A stretch of DNA of 64,000 nucleotides from Camellia lanceoleosa (lineage: Eukaryota > Streptophyta > Magnoliopsida > Ericales > Theaceae). Under the pieces are notes generated by a model that worked only from the letters and a program-made list of their open reading frames with translations, was not told the DNA's origin and did not search any database. Positions 44,048-55,446 of this stretch are shown piece after piece. Position 1 is the stretch's first letter, and every line of letters begins with the position of its first letter. The DNA is taken from contig CM045763.1 in NCBI GenBank assembly GCA_025200525.1, forward strand, positions 158,106,246 through 158,170,245, read 5' to 3'. Position numbers and translations under genes: made by a program.

Positions 44048-45460
44048 ATGGGGGCTTTAACTATTGCTAGGCTCCACGATTGGATAATCTCTTTGGATGG
44101 AGCCAATAAAGTGAATTTCACGGGATTTGGCCTAAATGCTCTTTTTCCTTTGAGCCGAACTCCACTCCATTTTCCTTTCCTTTAGGCGGCAATATGTTGC
44201 TGGGATCCAATCACACATGTATTTCACTTCGGTGTGCAAAAGCTATGTCCAACCATTAAGGAATTTCAGGTACTAATGGAACTTTCTCGGGATGAAGAAA
44301 TCATGTCTCAGCCCAATTTTGGCCATGCCCAAGCCTTAGCCCGAATGTGTGGTCTAACTCTGAATGAGGCTTGGTCTCTGGGCCATGACAAAGATTTGAA
44401 CTTGTTCAAATTGATTCGCCAATTTTCTATTATTGGAGATAGGAGTGACCCTATTTGGCAAGGACGTCATTAGTATGCTTTTTGCATATGCTTATTGTCA
44501 CGCTATTTGCTTGCCCCTAGCGGTGATAGACGAGTAACAAGCTCATTGAGGTAGCTCAATGACTCGAAAGGGTCAGAGTTGCATAGGCTTAATGTTAGCC
44601 AAGACTTTGATGGGTTTGGACACATTTCACAGGCGAGAAACCTCTTGGTTTGCCAGGAGTCCACTACTTCTTCAGGTACTGTTTCCATCTTTCCTCACTT
44701 TATGTTTCCTACATCACTCTGGCCCTTATCACTTAATTCTTTCTTTCAAAACCCTTTTTCACCTTTTTCCATTCAGCACACACCTCTCTATTCTTTAAGC
44801 TATCTTATTTTTTATCCCTCCCTAGATGTAGTTCATGGATAAGCTGAAAGTAATGGGTCATTGTGTGCGGTACTCAGGTAGGAAGTATTTTTTCTGAGCT
44901 CAAGCAGTGGATTTTGCTTTGGAAGGTTTGTGGTGTGACTAGATGTGTAGCAGATCTGCCATGGACATTGCTTGGCGGTGCCTCTGGCTAGACTTTCCTC
45001 CAATGACATAGAGTATGTTCCCCTAGTTGGGTGTGCAATTAATTGACCCAATACACTGCGTCTTCTATTTCCCCTTCTAATTCAAGCGATAATTCAAACA
45101 TGTCCACACTCATCTTGTTGATAAGATTGAATATCTAGCTTCATTTCTGTTTCAGGCTAGGCACCTCCCTCGGTATGTGACTGCCTGGAGGATGAAAGAG
45201 CTCCTAGCTCTTGCTGCTGGTTTCAGTCATGTTTTTTCTAGTGAGTGCTTGCTCTAGCTTGAGGGGGAGGTGCATGTAGGTGCTTCCTTGGTAGTTGAGT
45301 CATCTGGTACAGCAGGTGTGAGACCATGAAATATCCTCTCACATGGATTGTAGAGATCCAATGAAGAGATGAACTTGGTCCTGGTATACCTGCAAGGATG
45401 AGCATGATCGGCGCCACCCCAACCGGGGTTGCTGGCTAGAGGCACTCTGATGGTGAAGTC
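44048..45460 (+). pseudogene. antisense DUF7745-like gene of element A
   Basis: From the ATG at 44048 (MGALTIARLHDWIISL) the frame reads to a TAG at about 44186, where relatives have Glu, and goes on in frame: CCWDPITHVFHFGVQKLCPT, IKEFQVLMELSRDEE, SLGHDKDLNLFKLIRQFS. After the stop at 44471 the match continues in another frame: AYCHAICLPLAVIDE, then IGLMLAKTLMGLDTFHRR. A GT-AG intron spans 44676-44825. The last parts include VGCAINYPTQYTAS-like residues near 45020-45060. This is the domain of unknown function often found in plant element-borne proteins beginning 'W-x-P...F-x-F'. Function unknown. Two stops and shifts break it. Confidence 0.6.
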
Positions 45461-46226
45461 AGTCGCTTGTTAAGTAGAATGAAAGTCTAGAAAGTGTAGA
45501 GTTCTTGGTGTGTAGTGTAGAGAAAGAGAACATACCTCCTTTTCTGGGATGCCCCCCTTTATATAGATGAGGGGTGTGATATTAGTTTGGGCTGGACCCA
45601 TTACCCCAATAAACTGATATATATTTTTTTCAGGCTCCCATAGCAGGGGAAAGGCAAAGGACTTGACTTGACTTTGCCTTTAGTTTATTGGTTTGACCTT
45701 TTAGTTTTCTGATGCAATAATGAAAAAAAAAAAAAAAAAAAAAAGCCTTGATTGTGGGTATTGAAAAGCTTCCTCTTGGGTCCAATGAAAGGTCTATTTT
45801 TCAAAAAGATGTTTTGAGAAAATCTGGCAATTTGTTAAAAACATCAAAACACATTTTCGCAAATTGTCACTACTTAACATACTTAAAATCAACCCTCAAA
45901 ATACACAGCCTCAAGTCAACTTTCCTAACATGGCAATCTGCACCTTTCTTTCATTATTTGTATCGCCAATTGAACCTGTCTTGCAACCATACGTATAATA
46001 GAAAAAAAGATCTAGACAATTGGATTTGAATCTGAGCAAAATGAACCAATCGATCATGGACAGGACAACTAGATTGAAAATGGTTGGGGCCGAACTCCAG
46101 AATGAAGTTGCCTACGTATCCCAAGGATCAGAATCAGGCCTTGTGTAGTTCAGAGTTAGGGTCCACTTGGGTGTTAACACTCTTCTTTTGCGCTCTAACT
46201 TTTTCCAAAGCCGCCCTTTCGAGTTT
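45461..46226. other. spacer between DUF7745-like gene and integrase of A
   Basis: Holds an A-run of 23 at 45722-45744, a copy of the sequence with AGTTGCCTACGTATCC (about 46090-46160) that recurs near the 3' LTR, and at 46203-46226 a motif GCCGCCCTTTCGAGTTTTCA also found after pol of element D. No gene. Confidence 0.55.
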
Positions 46227-47420
46227 TCATCCTTGCGAGCTCCATTGTATTTCATTTTTCCTTTTCCTTGCTCTAACTATGATCGGCTGTGAAAACTCTT
46301 GTCCATCCAGATCCATTAAAATAATCGCTTCTCTTGACCAGATTGACTTGATGATGTAAGGACCAGTCCAATTGGATTTGAACTTGCCCCTAGGATCATA
46401 AATTTTAGCCCAGTTGTCTTTTAGCACTAAATCCCCCTCCCTCAAATTTCTGGATTTAACCTTCTTGTTGAATGCTCGAGCAATCCTGCACTGGTGTCCC
46501 TATACATGATATAGTGCTTTCAATCTTCTCTCATCAAATAAGTTAGTTCTTCAAATTGATTTTGTTTCCAATCCATCTCTGCTATTTGACACTCAGCCAT
46601 AATCTTTAGCGAAGGTATCTCTATCTCAATCGGTAATACTGCCTCTATCCCATATACCAAAGAGTAGGGAGTTGCTCGAGTAGATGTTTGGATCGATGTT
46701 CTATAGCCCTACAATGTGAAAGGTAGTTTATTTGGCAAATCCTTGTAAGTCTCTACCATTTTCTATAAGATGTTCTTAATGCTATTGTTTGCTGCTTGAA
46801 CGGCTCCATTGGTTTATAGCCTATAAGTTGATGACTTGTGAAATGCCACATTATATTTCTCGAGTGGATCGATCACTTCTCCTTTGAGTATGAACCATTA
46901 TCTAAAACAATCCCATTTGGCACCTCATACCTACAGATGTTGTTATTCTTGATAAACTTGGCCATATGCTATGCTCTTAACACCAAATATGACTATGCTT
47001 CCACCCACTTTGTAAAGTAATCAATTACTATTAGGATAAGTTCGTGTCCATTTGATCCTTTTGGCATTACTGCCCGAAAACATTGATTTCTAGCTACAAG
47101 ACTTCACTATGGCATTACTGACTTAAAAAGGCCATGGTGAAGTCATGTTATATAACTTTGATGGTGGGACACTCATGTGATTAACATGAATTTGACACTT
47201 GTGGCATTACCTGACAAAACTGACATAATCACTTTCCATGGTCAACCAATAGTACCATTGTTTGAGGATCTTCCTTGCCAGCATTATACCATTCATATGA
47301 GCCCCACACTCCCCTCTATGGACTGCTTCCATGATGCGCTTTGCTTTATTTTCCTTGACACATAAGTTATGCATTCTCAGATGACTCTTTTTGTACATCT
47401 TATCTCCACAAATGATGAAT
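46227..47420 (-). pseudogene. integrase of element A
   Basis: Zinc-binding part in frame 47398-47207: HLRMHNLCVKENKAKRIMEA, VHRGECGAHMNGIMLARKIL. The core follows in pieces: IVLDNGSYSKEK near 46890-46920 keeps the second catalytic Asp. Near 46800 the minus strand reads TNGAVQAANNSIKNIL, with Gln where the catalytic Glu should be. C-terminal domain in frame 46445-46227: EGDLVLKDNWAKIYDPRGKF then KSNWTGPYIIKSIWSREAII. The third catalytic acid is lost, so it could not have integrated DNA in this state. Confidence 0.85.
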
Positions 47421-48510
47421 TGAGTGGTTAGACGTCATATCCCTCTTTTGTCCTTAGCATTTGCCCTTTGCGGGTATATCTCTTTCTCCAGAAAATTCCC
47501 AATATCAAAATACCAAGGATCCTCATCTTGGGCTTCTTCTGCTATAGCTATCATCTCTTATGCAGGTGCATACCTTTGCTCTATGATAATTGGATGCATC
47601 TTACCCCAATCAATGTGTCCACTATCGAAGCTAGGGTTGCCAAAGCATTAGTAAAACCAATTGTTTTATCTTACCAAGTGCATGAATGTCGGTCGTTCAA
47701 ACCACGGGATCAATAGGTCTAAGGTCTGATGATAGACTTTCATTTTCTCTTCCTTCACTTTCCAATCTTCGTTGGCTTAAGATACAACTAGGTTTGAATC
47801 CCCAATTTTGTCCAATCGTATTGCCCCTAGTTCTAGGATTGCTTCCAGTCTAGCTATACATGCCTCATACTCTACTTGGTTGTTGGACACTTTAAATCGA
47901 AGCTTGAAGGCTAAGGGTACATGGAAATCATCGGGAGCTATATGCAACACTCCTATCTCGTACCCATACTGATTGGTAGCTTTGTCAAAGTACAATTTCG
48001 AGGTGTCCTCTTCTAGCTACAAGATTTCTTTATCCAGGAACTCATATTGCCCATCTTCCTTTCTGTCGATCGGGTGATTAGCCAAGAACTTTGCTACAGC
48101 TCTTCCTTTGATAGATTTGCGAGTGACATACTGAAGATTGAACTCAGAAAACAAAAACAACCATCGAGCTAGCCTACCGGTAAGTACTGGTTTCTCAAAG
48201 AGATACTTAACGGGATCTAATCATGAAACCAAGATTACCGAGTGTGCTAACAAATAGTGCCTTAACTTCAAAGCAGCCCAGACTAGGGCTAGACAAGCCT
48301 TTTCCAAAAGGGTGTAACAGGTCTCGTATTCCAACATTTACTTAGATAGTATATGGCATTCTCTACCCTTTCTTCCAATTCTTGTGTTAGCATGCAACCC
48401 ATGGTTGACTCAATCACTAATAGGTATAGGATCAACAGTTTCCTCGATTTGGGTGGTGACAAAATAGGCAAATTCTACAAGTATTGCTTGATTTGCTGAA
48501 AGGCGAATGT
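47421..48510 (-). pseudogene. RNase H region of element A
   Basis: Frame 47995-47777 shows YFDKATNQYGYEIGVLHIAP, then LAFKLRFKVSNNQVEYEACI and ARLEAILELG, the second (archaeal-type) RNase H of Tat elements. Frame 48471-48289 has ESTMGCMLTQELEERVENAI and YYLSKC, the classic RNase H. Stops between the pieces. Confidence 0.8.
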
Positions 48511-48513
48511 GCA

Positions 48514-49400
48514 TCAGTCATCCCGTTGGAACTTCTTTCCTTTTTTCAATAAGCAAAATAGTGGTTCATAGGTCAAGGCCAATTTTGAAATAAACCTTCT
48601 TATGAATTGCACCTTTTCTAAAAAGCCTCGTGTATCCTTTTCAGTCATTGGTGGGGGCATTTCTAAGATGGCTTTAATTTTGGATAGGTTGACTTCGATT
48701 CCACGTTGTGCGATTAGAAACCCTAGCATCTTTCCTACAGTTACCCCAAAGGTACATTTATGTGGATTTAGCCTTTCCTTGTACTCCCGAATCTTTTCAA
48801 AGAACCTTCTCAATGCTGTATAATGACCCTCTCGCTCCTTGGATTTGACGATCATGTCATCCACATATAATTCAACCTCCTTGTGGATCATGTCATGTAA
48901 TATAGTGGTTGCTGCTCTCTGGTAGGTGGCTCCAGTATTTTTCAACCCAAATGGCATGACTCGACAGTAGTAAGTACCCCACTAAGTAGTGAATGCTATT
49001 TTTTCTTTGTCCTCAAGTGCCATGGAAATCTGATTGTACCTTAAAAACCTATCCACGAATGAAAGTATGGTGTGACCCGCAATGAAGTCTACCAACTCAT
49101 CGATGCATGGAAGTGGGAAATTATCCTTGGAACTTGCCTTATTCAAATCTCAAAAGTCAACACAGACTCGAATCCTGCCATTCTTCTTTGGAACTAGCTC
49201 GATGTTTACCAACCACGTCGGATATTTTGATACAATAAAAAACCCCGCGTTGATCAGTTTGGTAATCTCTTCCTTGATTTTCAATTCCTAATTTAGTTGA
49301 ATTCTACAGAACTTCTACTTGACATGTCAGGCCTCGGGATCAAAAGGGATCCTATACTAGACAATCTTAAGATCAATTCAGGACATGTCTTCATAGAACC
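48514..49400 (-). pseudogene. reverse transcriptase of element A
   Basis: Frame 48957-48514 (147 residues) has MPFGLKNTGATYQRAATTIL, ELYVDDMIVKSKEREGH with the catalytic YVDD, LNPHKCTFGVTVGKMLGFLI, and QRGIEVNLSKIKAILEMPPP. The N-terminal half (48960-49400) is still visible in shifted pieces on the minus strand. Well-kept core; stops outside it. Confidence 0.88.
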
Positions 49401-50400
49401 ACGGAAAAACATCTTTAAATTCTTTTAATAAAGCGACTAATCGCTTATGTTCCTCCAAAGACAGTGTGGAGCCGATCTGGACCAAACAAGGATCTTTCTT
49501 AGTACCCACATTAATCAGAACAATCTCATCAATCAAAGGTTATGCATGCCTCTCTTCCTCCCAATTAATCAAAATTTTCAAAGCCTAAGGAATTTTTCCC
49601 TCTTCATTTTCATTAAAGTTTTGAAAGTCTTGGTCAATGCAATAAATTAAAGGCACATAAAAATAAGTAAAATCCACATCATTCTCATTCATTAGGCGCA
49701 ATTCAACAGTTATAATGGACTCAAAGGAAAATGAAAAAGGCGACCGTGACAATACAGTGGCGTCTGGGTCATTACCCCCAGAATCACCAAACTCTGACTT
49801 GCTAGAAGAACTCGAGTCTGACTTCAACTTTAAAGACTTAGAAGAATCAAACTCAGAATCCTTATCAAATTCACTGCTCACAATGCAACCTCTCTCGAGT
49901 TGCCAAGACAAAAGCGATGCTTCCGATACATCCAAAATAAGGTCACTGCGATCCACAAACAATCCTTCCCCGATCACAAAAATACTGACATCCTCCAAAT
50001 CCTGCAATTTAGTGCTAGCTTTATATTTGACCAGTGTCAATTCCACTCCGTCCCTTTTTCTTTTGTTTGAATGGTTGCCTCTATCTGGGTCCACATCATC
50101 ACTGAGGTTCACATTCTCATCCTCATTCTCAAATAGTTGGTGATCAAAGAAAACTTCAATCCGAGGAGATGCTCCTTTGTCTCGGGGTTGACCTATGGAT
50201 CAAGAAAATCGCAGAAGGGGAAATTATCCCTCTTTGACAAAATGCCCATTCAAAGTCCCCCAGATCAGTTTATGTTTCAGTTCATACTGCTTACTAGCCC
50301 TCTTGGCCTTAACCCTTTCTCTTACCCCATTCTCATTCTTCTTCCAATCTTCCTTCGTGGGTTTGTACCCTAATCCAAATGCATATGGATTATAGATAAC
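49401..50400 (-). pseudogene. protease-RT linker of element A, acidic
   Basis: Frame 50112-49585 (175 residues) is rich in Ser, Asp and Glu (SSSSSKSEFGDSGGNDPDAT) and ends in DVDFTYFYVPLIYCIDQDFQ, NFNENEEGKIP. A long acidic linker here is normal in Ogre-type polyproteins. The plus-strand frame over the same bases is a mirror artefact. Confidence 0.65.
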
Positions 50401-50403
50401 CTC

Positions 50404-51200
50404 TCATGCCGTAGTAGCACCTTTTTTACCACTCTTTCCTAGCCCCATCCTTGGGATATGTCCTAGCTTGCTCATGAAGTAGATTGATTGAGCACTCAGG
50501 TACATCCCTTCTTTATCAGCCATGATAGTCTGGACCAACTGGGCTTCAGCCAAGGTGAATCCAGAAAGAAAAATATCTTCCTCTCCATGATTTATTTCCA
50601 ATACTAAGGTTGAAACCTCGGGCAGAAGGTGGATTGATGAATTCCTGAAGACAATAGCAATTTTCCTAACATGTGGGCACTTCACCAGTTGATGCATTGT
50701 CGAGGAAATGGCTTTCATTTGATGCAGCCATGGCCTACCCAAAAATAAGTTAAAAGTTGCCGGCACATACAAGATGTAGAACTCAGTTTCATGTTCATAT
50801 GGTCCTACCAAAATTTATACTTTGATGGTACCCACAACCTCTCGGCTAGTGTTGTCATATGCTCGGATCAACTGATTTGTGGGCACAAAGTCCGTCGGTT
50901 TCAATCCTATTGCATACGCCGTGCACGAAGGGCACATATTTATGGCTGATTCAGTATCAATTAGGACCACAGGGAACTACTTCTTTCTATATTCTAGAGA
51001 CACATACAAAGGTTTCTTGTGCTCTGTTCCTTCTGGTGGAAGTTCTTTCTCTTAGAAAGTCATGGTCAGGATTGACCCAGTCAGTGTGATCAATGACACC
51101 AACTGATTTGGTGTGGTATCGATTGATAAATTGTCTTCGCTCAGAACTGTAAGCATAGTCTATCAATGTTCTCGTGATGCCATAATTAACCCCCAAATTG
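50404..51200 (-). pseudogene. protease of element A with following G-patch-like segment
   Basis: Near 50980-50830 the minus strand reads VVLIDTESAINMCPSCTAYA then IGLKPTDF, the retropepsin loop with Glu where Gly is expected. Frame 50811-50404 continues with VPATFNLFLGRPWLHQMKAI and SSTMHQLVK, then SKLGHIPRMGLGKSGKKG, resembling the G-patch after protease in related elements. A stop lies between the two parts. Confidence 0.78.
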
Positions 51201-51299
51201 AAATATTAGCTTGGATCTTCTTTAACTATTTAAGGACTAGATCTTCCTCTTCTTCTTTCTTTTGGTCTTTTCTTTTTTCCATATCTTTCCTTAACAGCT

Positions 51300-53640
51300 T
51301 ACCTTGATCTAGGCGTGAGGACTTGAAGAAACACCTGCTCCTAGTTAGATGATCAATTTCATTGAATACCAGGTGTCGTCCAGCACATTGTTTCCCTAAT
51401 CTTCATTAGTATAGGCGAAGTGCCAATCATTGTCTTCCTGCCACTCTCCTTTATTTATCGATAGGAAGTCATCTGGCTCAACATGTATTATTCCTATTAG
51501 CTGGTATGGTGATGTTAGCCAAATTTCTTCAAAGATCTCCCTTCTTCTCATGTGCGCCCATACCAGATTGGATCTCCATCTATCTTCTTCTATTGTCAAC
51601 CTGATTGGTCTAGCATTCTCTGGTTCTGGTGTTGCCCCTTCAATTTCCTCCTTCTCAATCCCTTCTGGCATTTCCTTATCACTCTTTTTTGGTTTGGATA
51701 TTTCTGGCTCATTGATTTCCTTGGTCTTGCTACTTTGGCCTATCATTTCTTTACCTTTTGCTTTTGTACTGGCTCGTGCTTCCTTCCTTGTCTCCTTGTT
51801 ATCCTTCTCAATTTCTGAATCCTGCTCACTGCTTGTCCATCCATGAACACTAGACAAATTGTTCGGGTTACACTGTTCGATTTGTACATTTTCTAGGCTT
51901 TAATTTTTGAAGAAATGAAGATTATCCAAGTCCTTTTCCAAATCAACATAATCGTCCAGTCCCTGCTCAGGTACATCGTTCGTGATAACATTAATGGAGA
52001 ATGTATCAGGTAAGATAACCTTTGGTTTTGGATGGTCAACTAGCACAATATATCTATTGGGCTCATATCCTTTATCCAAAAAATTCCTTGTTTCAATCAC
52101 CAGTACCTCTGTCGTTTCTACTTTACGCTCTATTTCCCCTTTTATCTCTTTATGTTTTTCCTCCACCTTTGTTCCTTTTTTTCTGACTGTTGGTAATACT
52201 GTCACCATAACTCCTTCAGGTTCTGATTGGGATCGAAGTGCATCCATCATGCACGAATTAGTGCTCTCAAGAATTCGAACCTTAGGCCTAGGTAAGTGGG
52301 AATGAGTAATGTATATACTAGGGTTAAAGGTAGGAGGTAGGGCATGGATAAGGTTAAGACGAGGTGGAGGCGGCACTCAATCATGGATAGGTTGGTAGTG
52401 ACATTTGGCTTTTATGATGGAGCTTGTGGTGGAGCTAAGATTTTACAGTCTATGAGATCCTGAATCTCATGGCGGAGACGAAGGCATCAGTCGGTTTCAT
52501 AGCCTTGTTGTTGGTGGAAATAATAGCATTTGGATGCATCATGCCTAGATGGAAATGGATCAGAAAGAGGCTAAGGATTAAGAAGTTTGAGATGGCCTTT
52601 TTCCACCAACATTTTTAGGGCTCAGGTTGTGGTTATATAGAGTGGATGGAAATCGCAGTTCATGAATCAGTTTCGATTATAGGGCTGTGGGTTGGCATCG
52701 GCAAACGGGTTAGCTGTTTTAGCTAATGTGGTGACAGTATTGATTTCTAATGGCTTCGCAAGTATGCTATTACTACTAGTGACATTAGAACCATGAATAA
52801 AAGTCTTTTTTATGGGCTCTTTCTCATCTATAATGATCTTTTGTTTCATAGCATCTTCAATCTGGAATCCTATCTCATACAAATCTTTGAAAGTGAAAAG
52901 TGGGAGTCGTATCATTTTTTGTAACATCTTGCCATGAGGATTTCTTACCACTATCCGAATCTGATCCTTTTCTGAGGGTCTATTAGTGATCATGGCTGCC
53001 TTGGCCCTTTACCTTGTTATGAACTCAACAAAGCTCTCTATAGGCTATTGGCGAGTTACTTCTAGATCCCTAATAGTTACTTCGATTTGTGTTATAGAAA
53101 TACTGAGCAATGAATGTCTCAGCCAACTCCTCTTAACTTTGCTTTACTTTATCCTCCAGCCTGGTGTAACAAGTGGAAGAAATTCTCGATAAAGTCCTTC
53201 CAAGCAGAAATAATTTCTGAGGATAGGTCAGACTTATGGATTTCAAAATATCTGAGAATAAACAAATATGGACCCTAGGGTCCTTTGATCAATCAAATCG
53301 ATCAATATGTGGCCTCTTGAATCTCTTCAATAATTTAACAATTGCTTCTACATACTTGCTCTCAATATCAGGAATAAAATTGATCCCCTGGGATTTCTTG
53401 AACAACTTCACTAACTTGGCTTTTTTTAGCATAGGTGGATTAAACTTGACGATATCAAGGGGGAAGAGCTCTTCAACTGGATGTACCGAAGTTGTAATTG
53501 CGGGAGCTTGGGCTAGTTCTTTTGGTTGGCCAAAACCTGAGAAATTCTTGATTAGTGGTGGTAGGTCTGGATTCAGATGATTATATGGTAGCGGATGGGT
53601 AGCAGCTGCCTTAGCTGATTGTTGCATCCTAGTAATGGCA
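51300..53640 (-). pseudogene. gag of element A
   Basis: From the N-terminus down: frame 53627-53289 (PPLIKNFSGFGQPKE, KSQGINFIPDIESKYVEAIV), frame 52993-52667 (SEKDQIRIVVRNPHGKMLQK, LPLFTFKDLYEIGFQIEDAM), the zinc-like CYYFHQQQGYETD near 52500, frame 52376-51900, and frame 51857-51396, which is Lys/Glu-rich. The parts follow a Tat/Ogre gag in order. At least four breaks. The mobile plus-strand frames here are mirror artefacts. Confidence 0.75.
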
Positions 53641-54699
53641 TTACCTTGGACGGTTGCTGTGTGATTGATAGTATCCGTGGATCACTGGAGATTAGTAATC
53701 ATTTCCACGAGATCTGGAAGATATAAGCCATTGTAAAGACTAAAGAATGGACAGATGGGGTACTGATCAAAGGAAACCTGAGGGGTGATTAATGTAAAAT
53801 TTGTGAAGGAGATCTAAGAGGTGATTGATGCAGACTTTAAATCAACTGTGCTTGTCTGATTCTTCTTTTGAATACTGATGGAAGTGACACTAACACTGGC
53901 TGACCTTGAACTAGATCTGTAGTTCTATAGAGCCTACTAGCACAAGTCCATAGGGTTTTAAGGATGTTAGAATTTTTCGAAGCTATGATGAACCAACTAC
54001 CTAGAAAAAGAAAAAAACAAAGAAAGAAAAGAAATAGAAATAAAACATGAATCCGGCAACATTTTGGCTCACAACACATATATCAGATATGAATGCTCAT
54101 ATTAGATACAAATCTGGCAGTATTTTAGCCCAATCACTATATCTATACCACTGATCACTTTGAGTTGTTCTCAACTTAACCCATGATGTATATGAACCAC
54201 TGATATGAAATAATGAGCCTCTATAGTGAACCCTATACATAACACATAGCAAGTAAGGTAAAAAAAACACCCCAATGGGGGCTTGGGTTACCCTGTCCTA
54301 GTTTTGAAAATGAACTAGGGCTTCACTATTCAATCAAGTGACATTACTGCATCTTAGACATGAGAAAGTACCATGTCCTAATTGTGGAAGTTGCTAGAGC
54401 TAAATATATGTACTAGATTAGTCTCATAAAAAAGGATATCTTAACAAGAAACCGATATACCTACCCTACCCCACACTTATAAGTGACAGGAGGATTAAAT
54501 TGTATGTCGGTGATCCAGATTTGAGGCTTGTATTCCCATCATAACAGAGCTTATGTCCGGTAAGCCGTCCGGAATGTTAAATAGAAAATACAGTGACTGA
54601 AGCACACCATGTATGAAATGCAGTGAATATATATATATATACGACAATATTAAAAAAAAAAAAAAACCCCATATCATGAAGTTTAGGTTAGGTTCTCTC
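53641..54699 (-). other. 5' untranslated leader of element A
   Basis: Between primer site and gag. Non-coding, with (AT)n at 54627-54640 and an A-run at 54651-54666. Nothing else seen. Confidence 0.5.
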
Positions 54700-54722
54700 A
54701 GTCCCCAACAAAGTCACCAAAA
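54700..54722 (-). other. primer-binding site of element A
   Basis: Directly inside the 5' LTR the minus strand reads TTTTGGTGACTTTGTTGGGG then ACTG. It resembles the TTTGGCGACTCYGCTGGGGAC site of Ogre/Tat-type elements with a few changes. Confidence 0.85.
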
Positions 54723-55446
54723 ACTGTAGGACACCTTTGGGGTTGCGAAGCACGCCCAACAGTTTAGACTCCCAATCTTTGATCTGATATCATTGGTGCA
54801 ATGTGAAGTAGAAAATGAGAGTCCAAATCCAACAACTTTAATATAAGATCCATTTTATTGCAAAATATTTTCCAGAAATGGACTAGATTAGCAGATTTCA
54901 AAGTCGCCACTTAATCTTTTGGGAAAACAAGGAAACCCGTGACTTGTACCAAAGGCCACTGTCTGTCATAACCAAAGTGTCTCAGCTCGAGAACCTATGT
55001 ATGAGAGGGGAAGGTCATTTAAGTCATGATGTGGTTTTTATAATCAACATATATTCATATTCCGATTATTATTAATGCTATTATGACTATTTGAGGCAAT
55101 CAACTATAGACTGTGTCACTGATGTTGGTTATGTTTTGATTTTCAAGCATTTTTGAAAAGCTCTTTCTTTTTCTTTTGTTTTTTTGTTTTATACAAACTC
55201 TGAAGCGTGAGAATCAATTACATTCCAAAACAAACAATACAACCTCCATTCACCTGTATTCAAACAGATATCTCATATAAGTACTTAGTTTCATGGTATA
55301 ACAATAGACATGATAAGGAACATGCACATGCAATATGCTAAAGCCAAAAATTCTCACTTTGAACTCGAAGATAAACCTCAAGAAATGTTTTGTTATATGT
55401 ATATACATGATTCTATATGCAATCAACTAGTGCAATGCACATACTA

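Noticed and set aside
45722..45744. The A-run of 23 after the DUF7745-like gene could be the tail of a retroposed antisense transcript.
   Set aside because: The PMD and DUF7745-like genes still have introns, so the block did not come from spliced mRNA, and no target duplication flanks it.
49715..50143. A 142-residue Ser/Glu-rich plus-strand frame.
   Set aside because: Complement of the acidic protease-RT linker of element A; the minus frame is in register with neighbouring pol domains.
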